64,000 bases of DNA from Flavobacterium sp. (GTDB lineage: Bacteria; Bacteroidota; Bacteroidia; Flavobacteriales; Flavobacteriaceae). The notes beneath the pieces were generated by a model. The model had not been told where the DNA came from, made no database searches, and worked only from the letters and a program-made list of their open reading frames with translations. Made by a program: the position numbers and the translations under genes. Position 1 is the first letter of the stretch; each line of letters starts with the position of its first letter. The stretch lies in contig JALRGT010000012.1 of NCBI GenBank assembly GCA_023259675.1, positions 1 through 64,000 on the forward strand. Direction: 5' to 3'. Below are positions 50,794-59,730 of this stretch, in pieces.

Positions 50794-50826
50794 TTATAGC
50801 ATGTAGTATCTTAGAATATAAATTTA

Positions 50827-50870
50827 AAAAGCTGAAATACATTTATGTTATTTCAGCTTTTATTTTTTAC
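50827..50870. terminator. Bidirectional terminator
   Basis: AAAAGCTGAAATA at 50827-50839 pairs perfectly with TATTTCAGCTTTT at 50849-50861, with T-rich sequence after and A-rich before. It lies between the convergent reductase and membrane-protein genes and could serve both. Confidence 0.88.
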
Positions 50871-50927
50871 ATAGATCTTTTAAAAAAATGGAAAATTGAG
50901 CTTTAAAGAATTATTATAAAAAGAAAT

Positions 50928-51359
50928 TTATGATAGCCAGATATGCCAAGGCAATCTACTCAAAACTAAGATAAAACCGACTCCATAAAAAAGGGCTACT
51001 GTTTTGTGCTTAGTATTTTCTTCAATGGCTCTTTTTGACTTTGCGTGACCAATAGTAATTAGTAGTATAGCAATCAACATCAAAAAAGGATGTTCTAAGG
51101 CATAAAATCGTAATGAAGCATTTTTCATCATTGTACCAGATAAATTTGAAATACCCAGAGGAGAGAGTAAATATAGTATAATTCCAAAAACAAATTGCAG
51201 ATGAGTTGCAATAAGTCCAAGAGTGAAAATTATTTTACTGCTTTTGGTAAAAGGACTTTTAGTAATCCAACCATAAAATGCATAAATTACAGCTACTACT
51301 AAAAATAATAATAAAAAGTACGCGACTAACGAATGTGCGGTTTTGAATAGGGTATACAT
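50928..51359 (-). CDS. Small four-helix membrane protein
   Basis: A 143-residue inner-membrane protein with four predicted helices (about 10-32, 42-65, 88-108, 118-140) and a conserved-looking HLQFVFGIILYLLSP loop region plus two His residues in helices (His9-type KTAHSL and GHAKSKR). Similar flavobacterial proteins are often named cytochrome B, but no clear haem site can be shown here. Its start at 51359 follows the outer-membrane protein gene by 82 bp on the same strand, so the two may be cotranscribed. Confidence 0.65.
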   Translation of the reverse strand: MYTLFKTAHSLVAYFLLLFLVVAVIYAFYGWITKSPFTKSSKIIFTLGLIATHLQFVFGIILYLLSPLGISNLSGTMMKNASLRFYALEHPFLMLIAILLITIGHAKSKRAIEENTKHKTVALFYGVGFILVLSRLPWHIWLS

Positions 51360-51441
51360 AATTTATTAATTGGTTTTAATTTATAAGTCATTAAGTGTTT
51401 TAAAAGAAGCGTATAGGTTGCTGATAAAAAGTTTTTTTATT

Positions 51442-52113
51442 TTAAAATAACAAAGCACTGACAAATACTCCAAAGTTATTTTCATTATGTTTTATAGGTC
51501 CATACCAATCAAAATTTGATGCTGCACCAAATGCAAATTCTTTATATCCCAAACCAGCTCTTAGCATGATATAACTTCTGTTATGAGTTCCTGATTCTGG
51601 AACAAATCCATGCATTGCTTGCAAACGGCTGTAAAAATTAAGTTTATCATTAATTTTGGGTTTGTATTCTATTAAAGCCAAACTTTCAGTAGCAAGATCA
51701 TCAGCTAAATCTACTTTTGGATTTAGAATAATCAGTATTTCTGGAGTAGCATACGAATATATCAAACCTGCAACGGGTCTAAAACCATATAAGGGTGTAT
51801 ATTGCATACCCGAAGTTATATCAAGACCTTTAAATAACCTATAAGTTAGATGTGCCTGAATCATTATATCAGGTGTCATTTCTTTTTCCCATGCGGCGGT
51901 GGCATTGGTAACACTAAAAAATCCTAGTTTAGGAATACTTTGGAATTTCTTATTCACAAGTGATTGAAACATTACACCTCTACTGCCCACCATAGTCTCC
52001 ATGCTTACAGGAGGATTTGCATTTGGTTTTTCAATAGGATTTTCAACTTGAGCAAAAATAGCTGTAGTTGAAATTAACAATGTTGTAACAACTGAATTAA
52101 AGAACTTAGTCAT
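51442..52113 (-). CDS. Predicted outer-membrane beta-barrel protein
   Basis: The function is not known. The 223-residue protein has a signal peptide (about 1-21, TTAIFAQV), then alternating strands ending in an aromatic residue (FGVFVSALLF), the pattern of a small outer-membrane barrel. Segments such as AHLTYRLFKGLDITSGMQYTP and SRLQAMHGFVPES are strand-like. It is preceded by a 98-nt predicted leader with a strong hairpin (52152-52201) and a -7 element at 52219-52212. It lies downstream of the AraC gene on the same strand, which may control it. Confidence 0.65.
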   Translation of the reverse strand: MTKFFNSVVTTLLISTTAIFAQVENPIEKPNANPPVSMETMVGSRGVMFQSLVNKKFQSIPKLGFFSVTNATAAWEKEMTPDIMIQAHLTYRLFKGLDITSGMQYTPLYGFRPVAGLIYSYATPEILIILNPKVDLADDLATESLALIEYKPKINDKLNFYSRLQAMHGFVPESGTHNRSYIMLRAGLGYKEFAFGAASNFDWYGPIKHNENNFGVFVSALLF

Positions 52114-52151
52114 GTTATTTTTTTATTTATTTATAATACGTTTATGTTAAG

Positions 52152-52201
52152 TTTATTAGTTCTTAATAATTGATTGTATATCATTTTTAAGAACTAATAA
52201 A
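52152..52201 (-). repeat. Perfect 15-bp inverted repeat in the outer-membrane gene leader
   Basis: TTTATTAGTTCTTAA at 52152-52166 and TTAAGAACTAATAAA at 52187-52201 are perfect inverted repeats with a 20-nt loop. They lie between the -7 element (52219-52212, minus) and the ATG at 52113, so an RNA hairpin in the leader or a regulator site is likely. Confidence 0.7.
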
Positions 52202-52211
52202 TTTAACAACG

Positions 52212-52219
52212 CAAAAGTA
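52212..52219 (-). promoter_or_regulatory. Possible -7 element for the outer-membrane gene
   Basis: TACTTTTG on the minus strand is an exact TAnnTTTG match. No -33 TTG was found. Confidence 0.4.
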
Positions 52220-52261
52220 TAATAAAGTGCACAGGAAAGGATGGTGCTTAGCGTGCCTATA

Positions 52262-53140
52262 TTAGGACAAATCGTGCATTAATTTTATTCTGTATTCGGA
52301 TGGTGTGGTTCCCGTGAAATTTTTAAATAGTCTCGTAAAATAGGAGGTATCTTCGTAATTGAGATAAAAACTAATTTCTGAAATAGACTTGGTATTGTCT
52401 GCTAGTAAAATTTGGCTGTTTAAGATTGCAACTTCAGTAATTACTTCTTTACAGCTTTTGTTAAACACCATTTTAACGCATCTGTTTAAGTAATTTGAAG
52501 AGACAGTTAAACGATCGGCATAAAATGAAATACTTTTTTCAATTATAAAGTGTTGATATACTAATTGTTTAAACTGAATTGCTATTTGTTGGGGTCGAGA
52601 GATAGCTCTATGGTTTTTAGATAAAAGCAGTATTTTATTCAGCATTGCATTTGTTAAATTGCTGCTTGTTTGAATATTTGGAAACGCAGTGTCTAATTCT
52701 GTAGTGATTAATTGTCCGATACGATGCATCCAGTCACTGTCTACTTTTTCTAATTTCAAAATAGGATCGATCATGAATATATTTAAAAGATCCTGCTGAT
52801 TAAATAAGATTGCCATCATTTCTTCTTCAATTAAAATAAAATAACCTTTTATGTTATTTGAAATTTTTTGTAAAGAAGTTATAGTGCCAGTTGAAATAAA
52901 AATCAGAGAATCTGCTTCGCACTCGTAAATCTGATTATTGATTCGATTAATAAAACACCCTTCTCTGATATAGAATAAAAAGTGATAATCTGTTTGCAGG
53001 ATGGGTAAAGGCAGTTTAAAATGATTGCTTAAAAAACGCAATGAATAAATTTGTAATGATGTTTTTTGCCACTGAAAATCTAGAGGGATATTTTTTAGAT
53101 ACTCCTCTTTAAACATTGTTGATGTGATTAATTTATCCAA
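52262..53140 (-). CDS. AraC-family transcriptional regulator
   Basis: Predicted regulator of 292 residues with an N-terminal cupin-like sensing domain (about 20-130, LQTDYHFLFYIREGCF) and a C-terminal AraC double helix-turn-helix (about 195-290, with YADRLTVSSNYLNRCVKMVFNKS and ISEISFYLNYEDTSYFTRLFKNFTGTTPSEYR). A -7 element TATCTTTG lies at 53170-53163 on the minus strand, 22 bp before the start. Target genes are unknown; the outer-membrane gene just downstream on the same strand is the simplest guess. Confidence 0.88.
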   Translation of the reverse strand: MDKLITSTMFKEEYLKNIPLDFQWQKTSLQIYSLRFLSNHFKLPLPILQTDYHFLFYIREGCFINRINNQIYECEADSLIFISTGTITSLQKISNNIKGYFILIEEEMMAILFNQQDLLNIFMIDPILKLEKVDSDWMHRIGQLITTELDTAFPNIQTSSNLTNAMLNKILLLSKNHRAISRPQQIAIQFKQLVYQHFIIEKSISFYADRLTVSSNYLNRCVKMVFNKSCKEVITEVAILNSQILLADNTKSISEISFYLNYEDTSYFTRLFKNFTGTTPSEYRIKLMHDLS

Positions 53141-53485
53141 AAAAATAAAACTGATTAGTAATCAAAGATAGTCATTAAACGATTGTTTTTCATTTGTAAA
53201 AATAGCATAAATTAGCACAAATGTAATTTTTTGTTTTGAAGAAAATGATTAACTTATGGTAATTGATTAACTCTAGCCTGTAAAGTTTTTAATTTTGTTA
53301 ATTAAAATATGAGCTTAAATTTTATATTGCTCATAATCAAAAAACTAATACGGAAGTAACTAACGAACCCGGGGGTTGGTTATTGTTTTAAAGGTTTGAT
53401 TAATTATTGTTTCAAATCCTGAAATTATCACTCATTATGAGAAAAAAGATTTTAAATCGCAGTATATGAATCATAGCGAAACTGA

Positions 53486-53734
53486 AAATTTGATTTAGGA
53501 ACCGTAAAGTATGTAAACGCTGCGCATTCAAGCAGCTTTCCCGATGGTACTTATGTCGGAAACACTGGAGGCTTCGTGATAGAAACTTAAAGTAAAATAT
53601 TTACATTGCTTATGGGATATCACTATGATAGTAATCCGCATATTGAAATCAATCATAAAGAATCTATCCGCAAATTTTTAGGCAAAGGTAAGGAACTGCT
53701 GCTTTTGGAGGTAGGTGAGTTTTTAGAGTTGTAG
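53486..53734 (+). pseudogene. Remnant of a metal-dependent hydrolase (UPF0173 / beta-lactamase fold)
   Basis: One frame reads FDLGTVKYVNAAHSS, then FPDGTYVGNTGGFVIET, a TAA at 53588, then SKIFT and, after an apparent deletion, GYHYDSNPHIEINHKE to the TAG at 53732. These blocks match, in order, the active-site His/Ser segment, the GGFVIE strand and the C-terminal metal-site region of UPF0173 proteins. The AGDTAL block between them is missing. No start survives: a TGA lies just upstream at 53483. A nonsense change plus internal deletion makes it a pseudogene. Confidence 0.75.
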
Positions 53735-53891
53735 CTGGAGACTCATAAGCTTAACACACATTTGATTTTATCTTACTTTGTATAAGGTTTAAAGTTGATA
53801 AAAGGGATTTTAAGTATTTAGAAATAGATTTTAGTTAAATTTATTAGTGAAAATATCTGTTTTAAATCTTAATATTTAAAAGTACATTAAT

Positions 53892-53924
53892 AAAAGGCAG
53901 CATTTAGAAAGAATGCTGCCTTTT
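53892..53924. terminator. Bidirectional terminator, 13-bp perfect stem
   Basis: AAAAGGCAGCATT at 53892-53904 pairs perfectly with AATGCTGCCTTTT at 53912-53924 around a 7-nt loop. It lies downstream of the pseudogene, where the original gene would have ended. Confidence 0.88.
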
Positions 53925-54084
53925 ATTAAGTTCAGACAGTATTACAATCAATGTTATATTTAAAGATGGTTTATTATTTGAGAGACTCTACTAAAAAAAG
54001 GTGAAAGGAAATTAAAAACATTTTGCATTGGATATAATAATATGTTCCATATTTCATAATATTTCTCAGATATTAACAAAAAGC

Positions 54085-54148
54085 ACGAAAACGATACCTA
54101 ATTGGATACATAAGGATAATAAACAAAAAAAGGAAACAAATACTTTTG
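54085..54148 (+). promoter_or_regulatory. Candidate HTCS operator and -7 element for GH42 (site E, degenerate)
   Basis: Half-site ACGAAAACGATA (54085-54096), an 11-nt spacer ending GGAT, and half-site ACATAAGGATAA (54108-54119) repeat with a 23-bp period. An exact -7 element TACTTTTG lies at 54141-54148, 21 nt downstream, as at the other four sites. The first half-site is weak, but the spacer end and promoter geometry support it. Confidence 0.5.
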
Positions 54149-54329
54149 TAAGCTAGGTCTGGAAAATTAGTTTACGATGTTATTTTATTGTGTTTTTCAT
54201 ATTGAAAAAAAGAATGTCGACAACTAAATCATCATTAAGCTATCAATATAGCTATTAATAGTATCTTAAAATGTAAGTCCAGACGATACGTATGTTATAT
54301 TTTATAAAATTAATTGATTTAATATAAAA

Positions 54330-56417
54330 ATGAGACAAAGCACTAAATTTTTACTTTTATTACTGGTATTTACGGGAATGACCGTGAGATCTCAAAACGC
54401 TAATAGATTTTTCCCTGAGAAAGATTTAATCTCTACAGGTATATATTATTATCCCGAACATTGGAATGAAAACCAATGGGAACGTGATATCAAAAGAATT
54501 GCAGATATGGGATATGAATTTGTTCATATTGCAGAATTTGCTTGGTTTAAAATGGAACCAGTTGAAGGGCAATTTGATTTTGCTTGGTTAGACAAGGTGG
54601 TCAATCTTTGCGTGAAAAACAATTTGAAAATAGTTATGTGTACACCTTCGGCAACAACGCCAACCTGGATGCGTATTAACTATCCAGAAACTTTTATTAT
54701 GGATGGCCATTATATTCGAGGAGAGAATGGTACCCGAGGATTAAACTCTACTACCAATGTTAAATACCAAATGTTTGTGAAGGGAATTGTTTCTGAAATG
54801 GCAAAACGTTATGGACAAAATAAGAATGTGGTAGGATGGCAAATTGATAATGAACCTCCTGCGATTGCAGATTATAGTCCGGATTCTCAGGATGCATTTA
54901 GAAAATGGTTGAAAAATAAATACCAAACAATAGGAGGATTAAATTTTGCTTGGGGTACTGCTTTTTGGAGTCAGTGGTTTAATAATTTTGATGAGGTGGT
55001 AATACCTAATACTACTTTAGTGGGTTGGTGGGGTAATAATCCTCATGCATTACTGGATTTTAAACGATATTGTGCAGATTCTCAGGCCGTGTTTCTTGAT
55101 TTTCAAGCAGGGATTTTGAGAGAAAATATTTTAGCTAATCAATACATTACGACAAATTATACAGCGGTTTGCACAGGTGCCGATCCAAGAAGAACCAAAA
55201 AACTGGATTTCGCAGTTTATACGGCTTATCCAAATGGTGGAAGTAATAATATAGGGGAAAATGGTTTTAGATTAGGAGATGGTAAAAATATTCTCTTTGC
55301 AGCTGAATATTATAAGTCTGTTGGAGGCTTTTCAGGAGTTATGGAAATTCAGCCAGGTCCTGTTAACTGGGGGAGCTATAATCCATTATTATTACCAGGC
55401 GCGGTGCGTATGTGGTTATATCACACTTTTGCAGCAGGCGGAAAATTAGCATGCTCCTATAGATTTCGTCAAATTAATTACAGTTCTGAGCAATACCATT
55501 CAGGTATCATGAAACCTGACGGAGTAACGCTCTCCCCCGGAGGTAAAGAGTACGTACAATTTATGGATGAAGTAAAATTATTACGTAAAAAATACAAACC
55601 AAATTCAAAAATGCCCCAAGCACTGACAGCCAGATCAACGGCTATTCTTTGGAACCTTGAAAATTATTGGGCTATTGACAGACAAAAATTGACTTATCAG
55701 TGGGATACATGGAGCTATCCTGTTAAGTTTTTGGAAATGACCAAATCATTAGGGGCGCCAACAGATGTGATTTCGGAAGATACAGATTTTTCTAAATATA
55801 AATTTTTGATTGTGCCGGCTTATGATTTGGCTGATTCAGATTTAGTTAAAAAATGGACAAATTATGTAACTAATGGAGGTCATTTGATTTTAACCTGTCG
55901 TACCGCAACAAGAAATCGTGATGGACATATTTGGGAAGGAGAATGGGCAGCACCCTTATCAAATCTTATAGGTGCACATGTAGAGTCAACAGATATGCTT
56001 TCGGCTTATAAGAATGGAGATGTTTTAATGAATGCTACAAATTACAAATGGAATAACTGGGCTGATTTGCTTACAGTTGATAAAGGAACAGAGGTATTGG
56101 CAACTTACAACAATCAATTTTATAAAGGAAAAGCGAGTGTTGTAAGGCGTAAAGTAGGAAAGGGATCTGTAATCTATATTGGTGTAGATACTGATGATTC
56201 AAAACTGGAGAAGGATATTTTAAGAAAGATGTATACAACAGCCGGAGCAACAATTGAAGATTATCCGGAAGGAATATATACTTATTGGCGAGATGGATTT
56301 TACTTCGCTGTAAATTATTCTTCAAACGAATATAATATGAATTTACCTGAAACTGCAAAAATTTATGTTGGTAATAAATTGATACAACCAGCAGATGTCT
56401 TAGTTTGGAGTGAATAA
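54330..56417 (+). CDS. GH42 beta-galactosidase
   Basis: Predicted to remove beta-galactose from oligosaccharides. The 695-residue protein has a signal peptide (about 1-22, TVRSQNA). The GH42 barrel (about 30-400) shows YYPEHWNENQWERDI, HIAEFAWFKMEP and CTPSATTPTWM; acid/base is Glu175 in QIDNEPP and the nucleophile is Glu339 in VMEIQPGP. The trimerisation domain (about 410-615) and small C-terminal beta domain follow. It stands 20 bp before the second GH5 and under candidate site E, so it belongs to the glycan regulon despite the preceding non-glycan island. Confidence 0.9.
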   Translation: MRQSTKFLLLLLVFTGMTVRSQNANRFFPEKDLISTGIYYYPEHWNENQWERDIKRIADMGYEFVHIAEFAWFKMEPVEGQFDFAWLDKVVNLCVKNNLKIVMCTPSATTPTWMRINYPETFIMDGHYIRGENGTRGLNSTTNVKYQMFVKGIVSEMAKRYGQNKNVVGWQIDNEPPAIADYSPDSQDAFRKWLKNKYQTIGGLNFAWGTAFWSQWFNNFDEVVIPNTTLVGWWGNNPHALLDFKRYCADSQAVFLDFQAGILRENILANQYITTNYTAVCTGADPRRTKKLDFAVYTAYPNGGSNNIGENGFRLGDGKNILFAAEYYKSVGGFSGVMEIQPGPVNWGSYNPLLLPGAVRMWLYHTFAAGGKLACSYRFRQINYSSEQYHSGIMKPDGVTLSPGGKEYVQFMDEVKLLRKKYKPNSKMPQALTARSTAILWNLENYWAIDRQKLTYQWDTWSYPVKFLEMTKSLGAPTDVISEDTDFSKYKFLIVPAYDLADSDLVKKWTNYVTNGGHLILTCRTATRNRDGHIWEGEWAAPLSNLIGAHVESTDMLSAYKNGDVLMNATNYKWNNWADLLTVDKGTEVLATYNNQFYKGKASVVRRKVGKGSVIYIGVDTDDSKLEKDILRKMYTTAGATIEDYPEGIYTYWRDGFYFAVNYSSNEYNMNLPETAKIYVGNKLIQPADVLVWSE

Positions 56418-56437
56418 AGATTATTAAATAGCTATTA

Positions 56438-57592
56438 ATGTCTAAAAAAATCAAATTATTAGTTTTTTTTACGGTCTTTTTTTTGAGCTTTAATTCTTTT
56501 GCCCAATTACCTACTGCTCCAAAACTGGCTAAACGTATGCATGTAGGTCTAAATTTAGGAAATACATTTGAGGCAATTTGTGATGAAGATGCATGGGGCG
56601 CAGGCAAAACCTCTCAGAAATTAATTGATTCCATAAAAGCAGCAGGGTTTAATACTATAAGAATACCGGCGGCTTGGTTTTGCCATTCTGATACGATTTC
56701 AAGTACAATCGACCCTCAATGGATGGCTCGTGTAAAAGAAGTAGTTGATTATTGCATGAAAGATAAACTTTATGTAATTCTTAATATGCATTGGGATAAG
56801 GGATGGTTAGAAAATAGGATAAATGAAAAACATCAGCTAATAGTAAACGAAAGACTAAAACGTTATTGGTCTCAAATTGCTAATTATTTTAAAGACTATG
56901 ATGAGCATCTGCTTTTTGCAGGAGCAAACGAGCCTAATGCAGCAAAACCGGAACAAATGGCTGTTTTAATGTCTTATTATCAGACTTTTGTTGATGCTGT
57001 ACGTGAAACAGGAGGAAATAATAGTTCCCGTACACTAATAATCCAAGGGCCGGAGACAAATATTGAGAAGACTCTTGAGTTTATGAATACTATGCCTAAG
57101 GATAAAATTGCTAACCGGCTTATGGTGGAAGTACATTTTTATTCTCCTTTTCAGTTTTGTCTAATGGAAAAAGATGCCGAATGGGGTAAAATGTTTTACT
57201 ATTGGGGAAAAGATTTTCATTCTAAAACCGATACAGAGCGTAATGCTACCTGGGGAGAGGAAGATACCATTGATAAACTTTTTCATGATATGAAAATAAA
57301 GTTTATTGACAAAGGAATACCTGTAATCTTAGGCGAATTTGGAGCTTATCGCCGAAAAATTGCTGATTTTGAAAATCAGGAACTTAATAATAAATCAGTG
57401 GAACATTTTAACGGATACGTTGTAAAAATGGCTATTACAAATGGAATGATTCCCTATTATTGGGATATTCCAAATAATTTGTTCAACCGTAATACAGGGC
57501 AAATATTAGATAAAGGAGTTATAAATGCTATAATGCAAGGCGCTAAAGATGCTAAAGTAAGCATGAAATCTCATTCAAAAAAGACTTTTTAG
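56438..57592 (+). CDS. GH5 (subfamily 4 type) endo-beta-glucanase
   Basis: Predicted endo-xyloglucanase or endoglucanase. The 384-residue protein has a Sec signal peptide (about 1-22, FNSFAQL) and no BACON domain or lipobox, so it is probably periplasmic. Acid/base is Glu165 in GANEPN and the nucleophile is Glu300 in LGEFGAYRR. The catalytic domain matches the GH5 at 22197 in nearly every motif (HWDKGWLENRI, NRLMVEVHFYSPFQFC, ERNATWGEEDTI), so they are paralogs with different location: surface versus periplasm. G+C is low, as in the neighbours. It could finish the cutting of imported oligosaccharides. Confidence 0.9.
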   Translation: MSKKIKLLVFFTVFFLSFNSFAQLPTAPKLAKRMHVGLNLGNTFEAICDEDAWGAGKTSQKLIDSIKAAGFNTIRIPAAWFCHSDTISSTIDPQWMARVKEVVDYCMKDKLYVILNMHWDKGWLENRINEKHQLIVNERLKRYWSQIANYFKDYDEHLLFAGANEPNAAKPEQMAVLMSYYQTFVDAVRETGGNNSSRTLIIQGPETNIEKTLEFMNTMPKDKIANRLMVEVHFYSPFQFCLMEKDAEWGKMFYYWGKDFHSKTDTERNATWGEEDTIDKLFHDMKIKFIDKGIPVILGEFGAYRRKIADFENQELNNKSVEHFNGYVVKMAITNGMIPYYWDIPNNLFNRNTGQILDKGVINAIMQGAKDAKVSMKSHSKKTF

Positions 57593-57730
57593 AAGGTATA
57601 TCTATTGAATACAATTTATTTTTAACTAACTATTTATATATAAGTTCATTCTTTTCAATTCACTTTTCATTGAACACTAATTTTTTAAAACCAAACAAAA
57701 TTTTATTAATTAATTTAACCATAATATTTT

Positions 57731-59419
57731 ATGAATTCATTACAGTTGTATGATTACTTAGTTTTCTTATTTTATTTTTTCCTTGTTGCAGGATATGGAT
57801 TTTATATTCATAATCGCAAGAAAAAAGAGAGTATTTCTGCTTCTCATGATTATTTTCTTGCAGAGGGCTCTTTAACCTGGTGGGCAATTGGAACTTCCTT
57901 AATTGCTTCCAATATTTCTTCTGAACAGTTTATTGCAATGTCAGGAAACGGTTTTAAGATGGGATTAGCCATTGCAACATACGAATGGATGGCAGCCTTA
58001 ACATTAATAATTGTTGCGGTCTTTTTTATTCCGGTATATCTAAAGAATAAGATTTATACCATGCCACAATTTTTAAGTCAACGATATAATGAAAATGTGG
58101 CTATGATTATGGCTGTATTTTGGTTGTTACTTTATGTTATCGTTAACTTGACATCTATCCTTTATTTAGGAGCATTAGCTATCAATGGAATTTCAGGAAT
58201 CAATGTAGATTTATGTATGTACGCTTTAGCTATTTTCGCCATTATCATTGCATTAGGAGGAATGAAAGTTATTGGATATACCGATGTTATTCAGGTGGTA
58301 TTTTTAATTTTTGGAGGTTTAGTAACAACTTATTTGGCTTTAGATAAGGTAGCTGACTTAAATGGTCAGCATGGTATTGTAGAAGGATTTAACTATATGA
58401 TGAACCAGTCAGGAGATCACTTTCATATGATTTTCAAAAAAGATAATGCTAATTTTCCAAGTTTACCGGGTTTAACTGTTTTATTGGGAGGAATGTGGAT
58501 TGTAAACCTTAATTATTGGGGATGTAATCAATACATTACACAAAGAGCATTAGGAGCTGATTTAGAAACAGCTCGTGGTGGAATTTTGTTTGCTGCTTTT
58601 TTGAAATTACTGATGCCTGTAATTGTTGTTTTACCGGGTATTGCTGCTTTTATAATTCACATGAAAGGAGGGTTACAAACAGAAATGCTTGGGGCTGATG
58701 GAGTTCTAAATCCGGACAGAGCTTATCCTGTTTTGTTAAATCTATTACCAACAGGATTAAAAGGGTTATCATTTGCTGCTTTAACTGCGGCTGTTGTTGC
58801 GTCATTAGCAGGAAAAGTTAATAGTATCTCAACTATTTTTACTCTGGATATTTTTAAGAAAAAAATTCAGCCAGATGCTACAGAAAAGAGAATGGTACAA
58901 GTAGGAAAAACCACAGTGTTAGTTTCTATGCTTATAGCAGTAATGATTGCACCTTTTTTAGGAATTGACAAAAAAGGAGGTTTTGAATTTATTCAGGAAT
59001 ATACCGGTTTTGTGAGTCCCGGAATTTTTGCAATGTTCATTTTAGGCTTTTTCTGGAAAAAAACAAGTTCCAATGCCGCTATGTTTGCAACAATTGGTGG
59101 TTTTGTATTGTCTGTAATATTTAAATTCTTGCCACAATTTGTTGACTTAGAATTTTTAAATACAATAGGATTTGCAACGTTAGTTGAGCAATCTGATAAA
59201 GCGATGCTTTATGAAATTCCTTTTTTGGACAGAATGGGATTTGTTTTTGTGATTTGTGTATTGTTAATGATTGTTATAAGTTTAATTGATGCCAGAAGAC
59301 AGCTTGCTGTAAAAGGATTAGAAGTTGATTCTAAAATGTTTAAAGTTAATAGTGGCTTTTTATCAGGTAGTCTTATTATAGTAGGTGTATTAGTCGCTTT
59401 GTATTCAGTTTTTTGGTAA
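57731..59419 (+). CDS. Sodium/solute symporter family (SSS) sugar transporter
   Basis: Predicted inner-membrane Na+-coupled symporter, 562 residues with about 13-14 helices, likely for monosaccharides such as galactose, glucose or xylose. The family signature is visible in the first third (TWWAIGTSLIASNISSEQFIAMSGNG at about 50-75) and in NLNYWGCNQYITQRALGA at about 255-275, close to SGLT-type sugar carriers. A second conserved segment FAALTAAVVASLAGKVNSIST lies at about 348-368. It is the only cytoplasmic-membrane sugar transporter in the window and follows GH5 by 138 bp. Confidence 0.9.
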   Translation: MNSLQLYDYLVFLFYFFLVAGYGFYIHNRKKKESISASHDYFLAEGSLTWWAIGTSLIASNISSEQFIAMSGNGFKMGLAIATYEWMAALTLIIVAVFFIPVYLKNKIYTMPQFLSQRYNENVAMIMAVFWLLLYVIVNLTSILYLGALAINGISGINVDLCMYALAIFAIIIALGGMKVIGYTDVIQVVFLIFGGLVTTYLALDKVADLNGQHGIVEGFNYMMNQSGDHFHMIFKKDNANFPSLPGLTVLLGGMWIVNLNYWGCNQYITQRALGADLETARGGILFAAFLKLLMPVIVVLPGIAAFIIHMKGGLQTEMLGADGVLNPDRAYPVLLNLLPTGLKGLSFAALTAAVVASLAGKVNSISTIFTLDIFKKKIQPDATEKRMVQVGKTTVLVSMLIAVMIAPFLGIDKKGGFEFIQEYTGFVSPGIFAMFILGFFWKKTSSNAAMFATIGGFVLSVIFKFLPQFVDLEFLNTIGFATLVEQSDKAMLYEIPFLDRMGFVFVICVLLMIVISLIDARRQLAVKGLEVDSKMFKVNSGFLSGSLIIVGVLVALYSVFW

Positions 59420-59446
59420 TGAAATGTTCATCTAATTAATTCAAAG

Positions 59447-59478
59447 AAGCCGAAAAGTTAATTTTCGGCTTTTTTTAT
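59447..59478 (+). terminator. Rho-independent terminator after the symporter
   Basis: AAGCCGAAAA at 59447-59456 pairs perfectly with TTTTCGGCTT at 59462-59471, 5-nt loop, then a T tract. Confidence 0.92.
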
Positions 59479-59580
59479 GTTTTTTATTTTATTCAAATCA
59501 AGATAGATAACCTGATTTTGTTTCTAGTTTAATAGTCTTAATAAAAGCTAAAAAATTGATTTGTTTTCTGTTTAAATAAC

Positions 59581-59642
59581 ACATTTTACCCCCTATCAGG
59601 ATACATTTTAACCCATGTAGATTAGTATGAATCCTTAATTTA
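59581..59642 (+). promoter_or_regulatory. Candidate HTCS operator and -7 element for SusC2 (site D, best match)
   Basis: Half-site ACATTTTACCCC (59581-59592), spacer ending GGAT, half-site ACATTTTAACCC (59603-59614), period 22 bp; 11 of 12 bases agree between halves. A -7-like TTAATTTA begins at 59635, 20 nt downstream. The predicted leader is about 330 nt. Confidence 0.7.
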
Positions 59643-59673
59643 GCATAAACTGATTTGCGATTATGAAAAATAA

Positions 59674-59730
59674 AATGATTATTAATTAATGATTATACAA
59701 ATTAAATGATTTATAATTTATAATCATTTA
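59674..59730. repeat. Palindrome and direct-repeat cluster in the SusC2 leader
   Basis: AATGATTATA at 59688-59697 is the exact inverse of TATAATCATT at 59719-59728. AATGATTA also repeats directly at 59674 and 59688, and TAAATGATTTATAA at 59703 pairs with its near mirror at 59717-59730. It could be a leader hairpin or a second operator. Confidence 0.6.

Larger units (their letters stand above)
53141..54329 (+). other. Long intergenic region with a decayed gene
   Basis: A 1,189-bp gap. It holds a decayed copy of the NmrA-type promoter region (about 53340-53412), a metal-dependent-hydrolase pseudogene (53486-53734), a bidirectional terminator (53892) and control site E (54085). The rest is AT-rich without coding potential. 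Confidence 0.7.
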
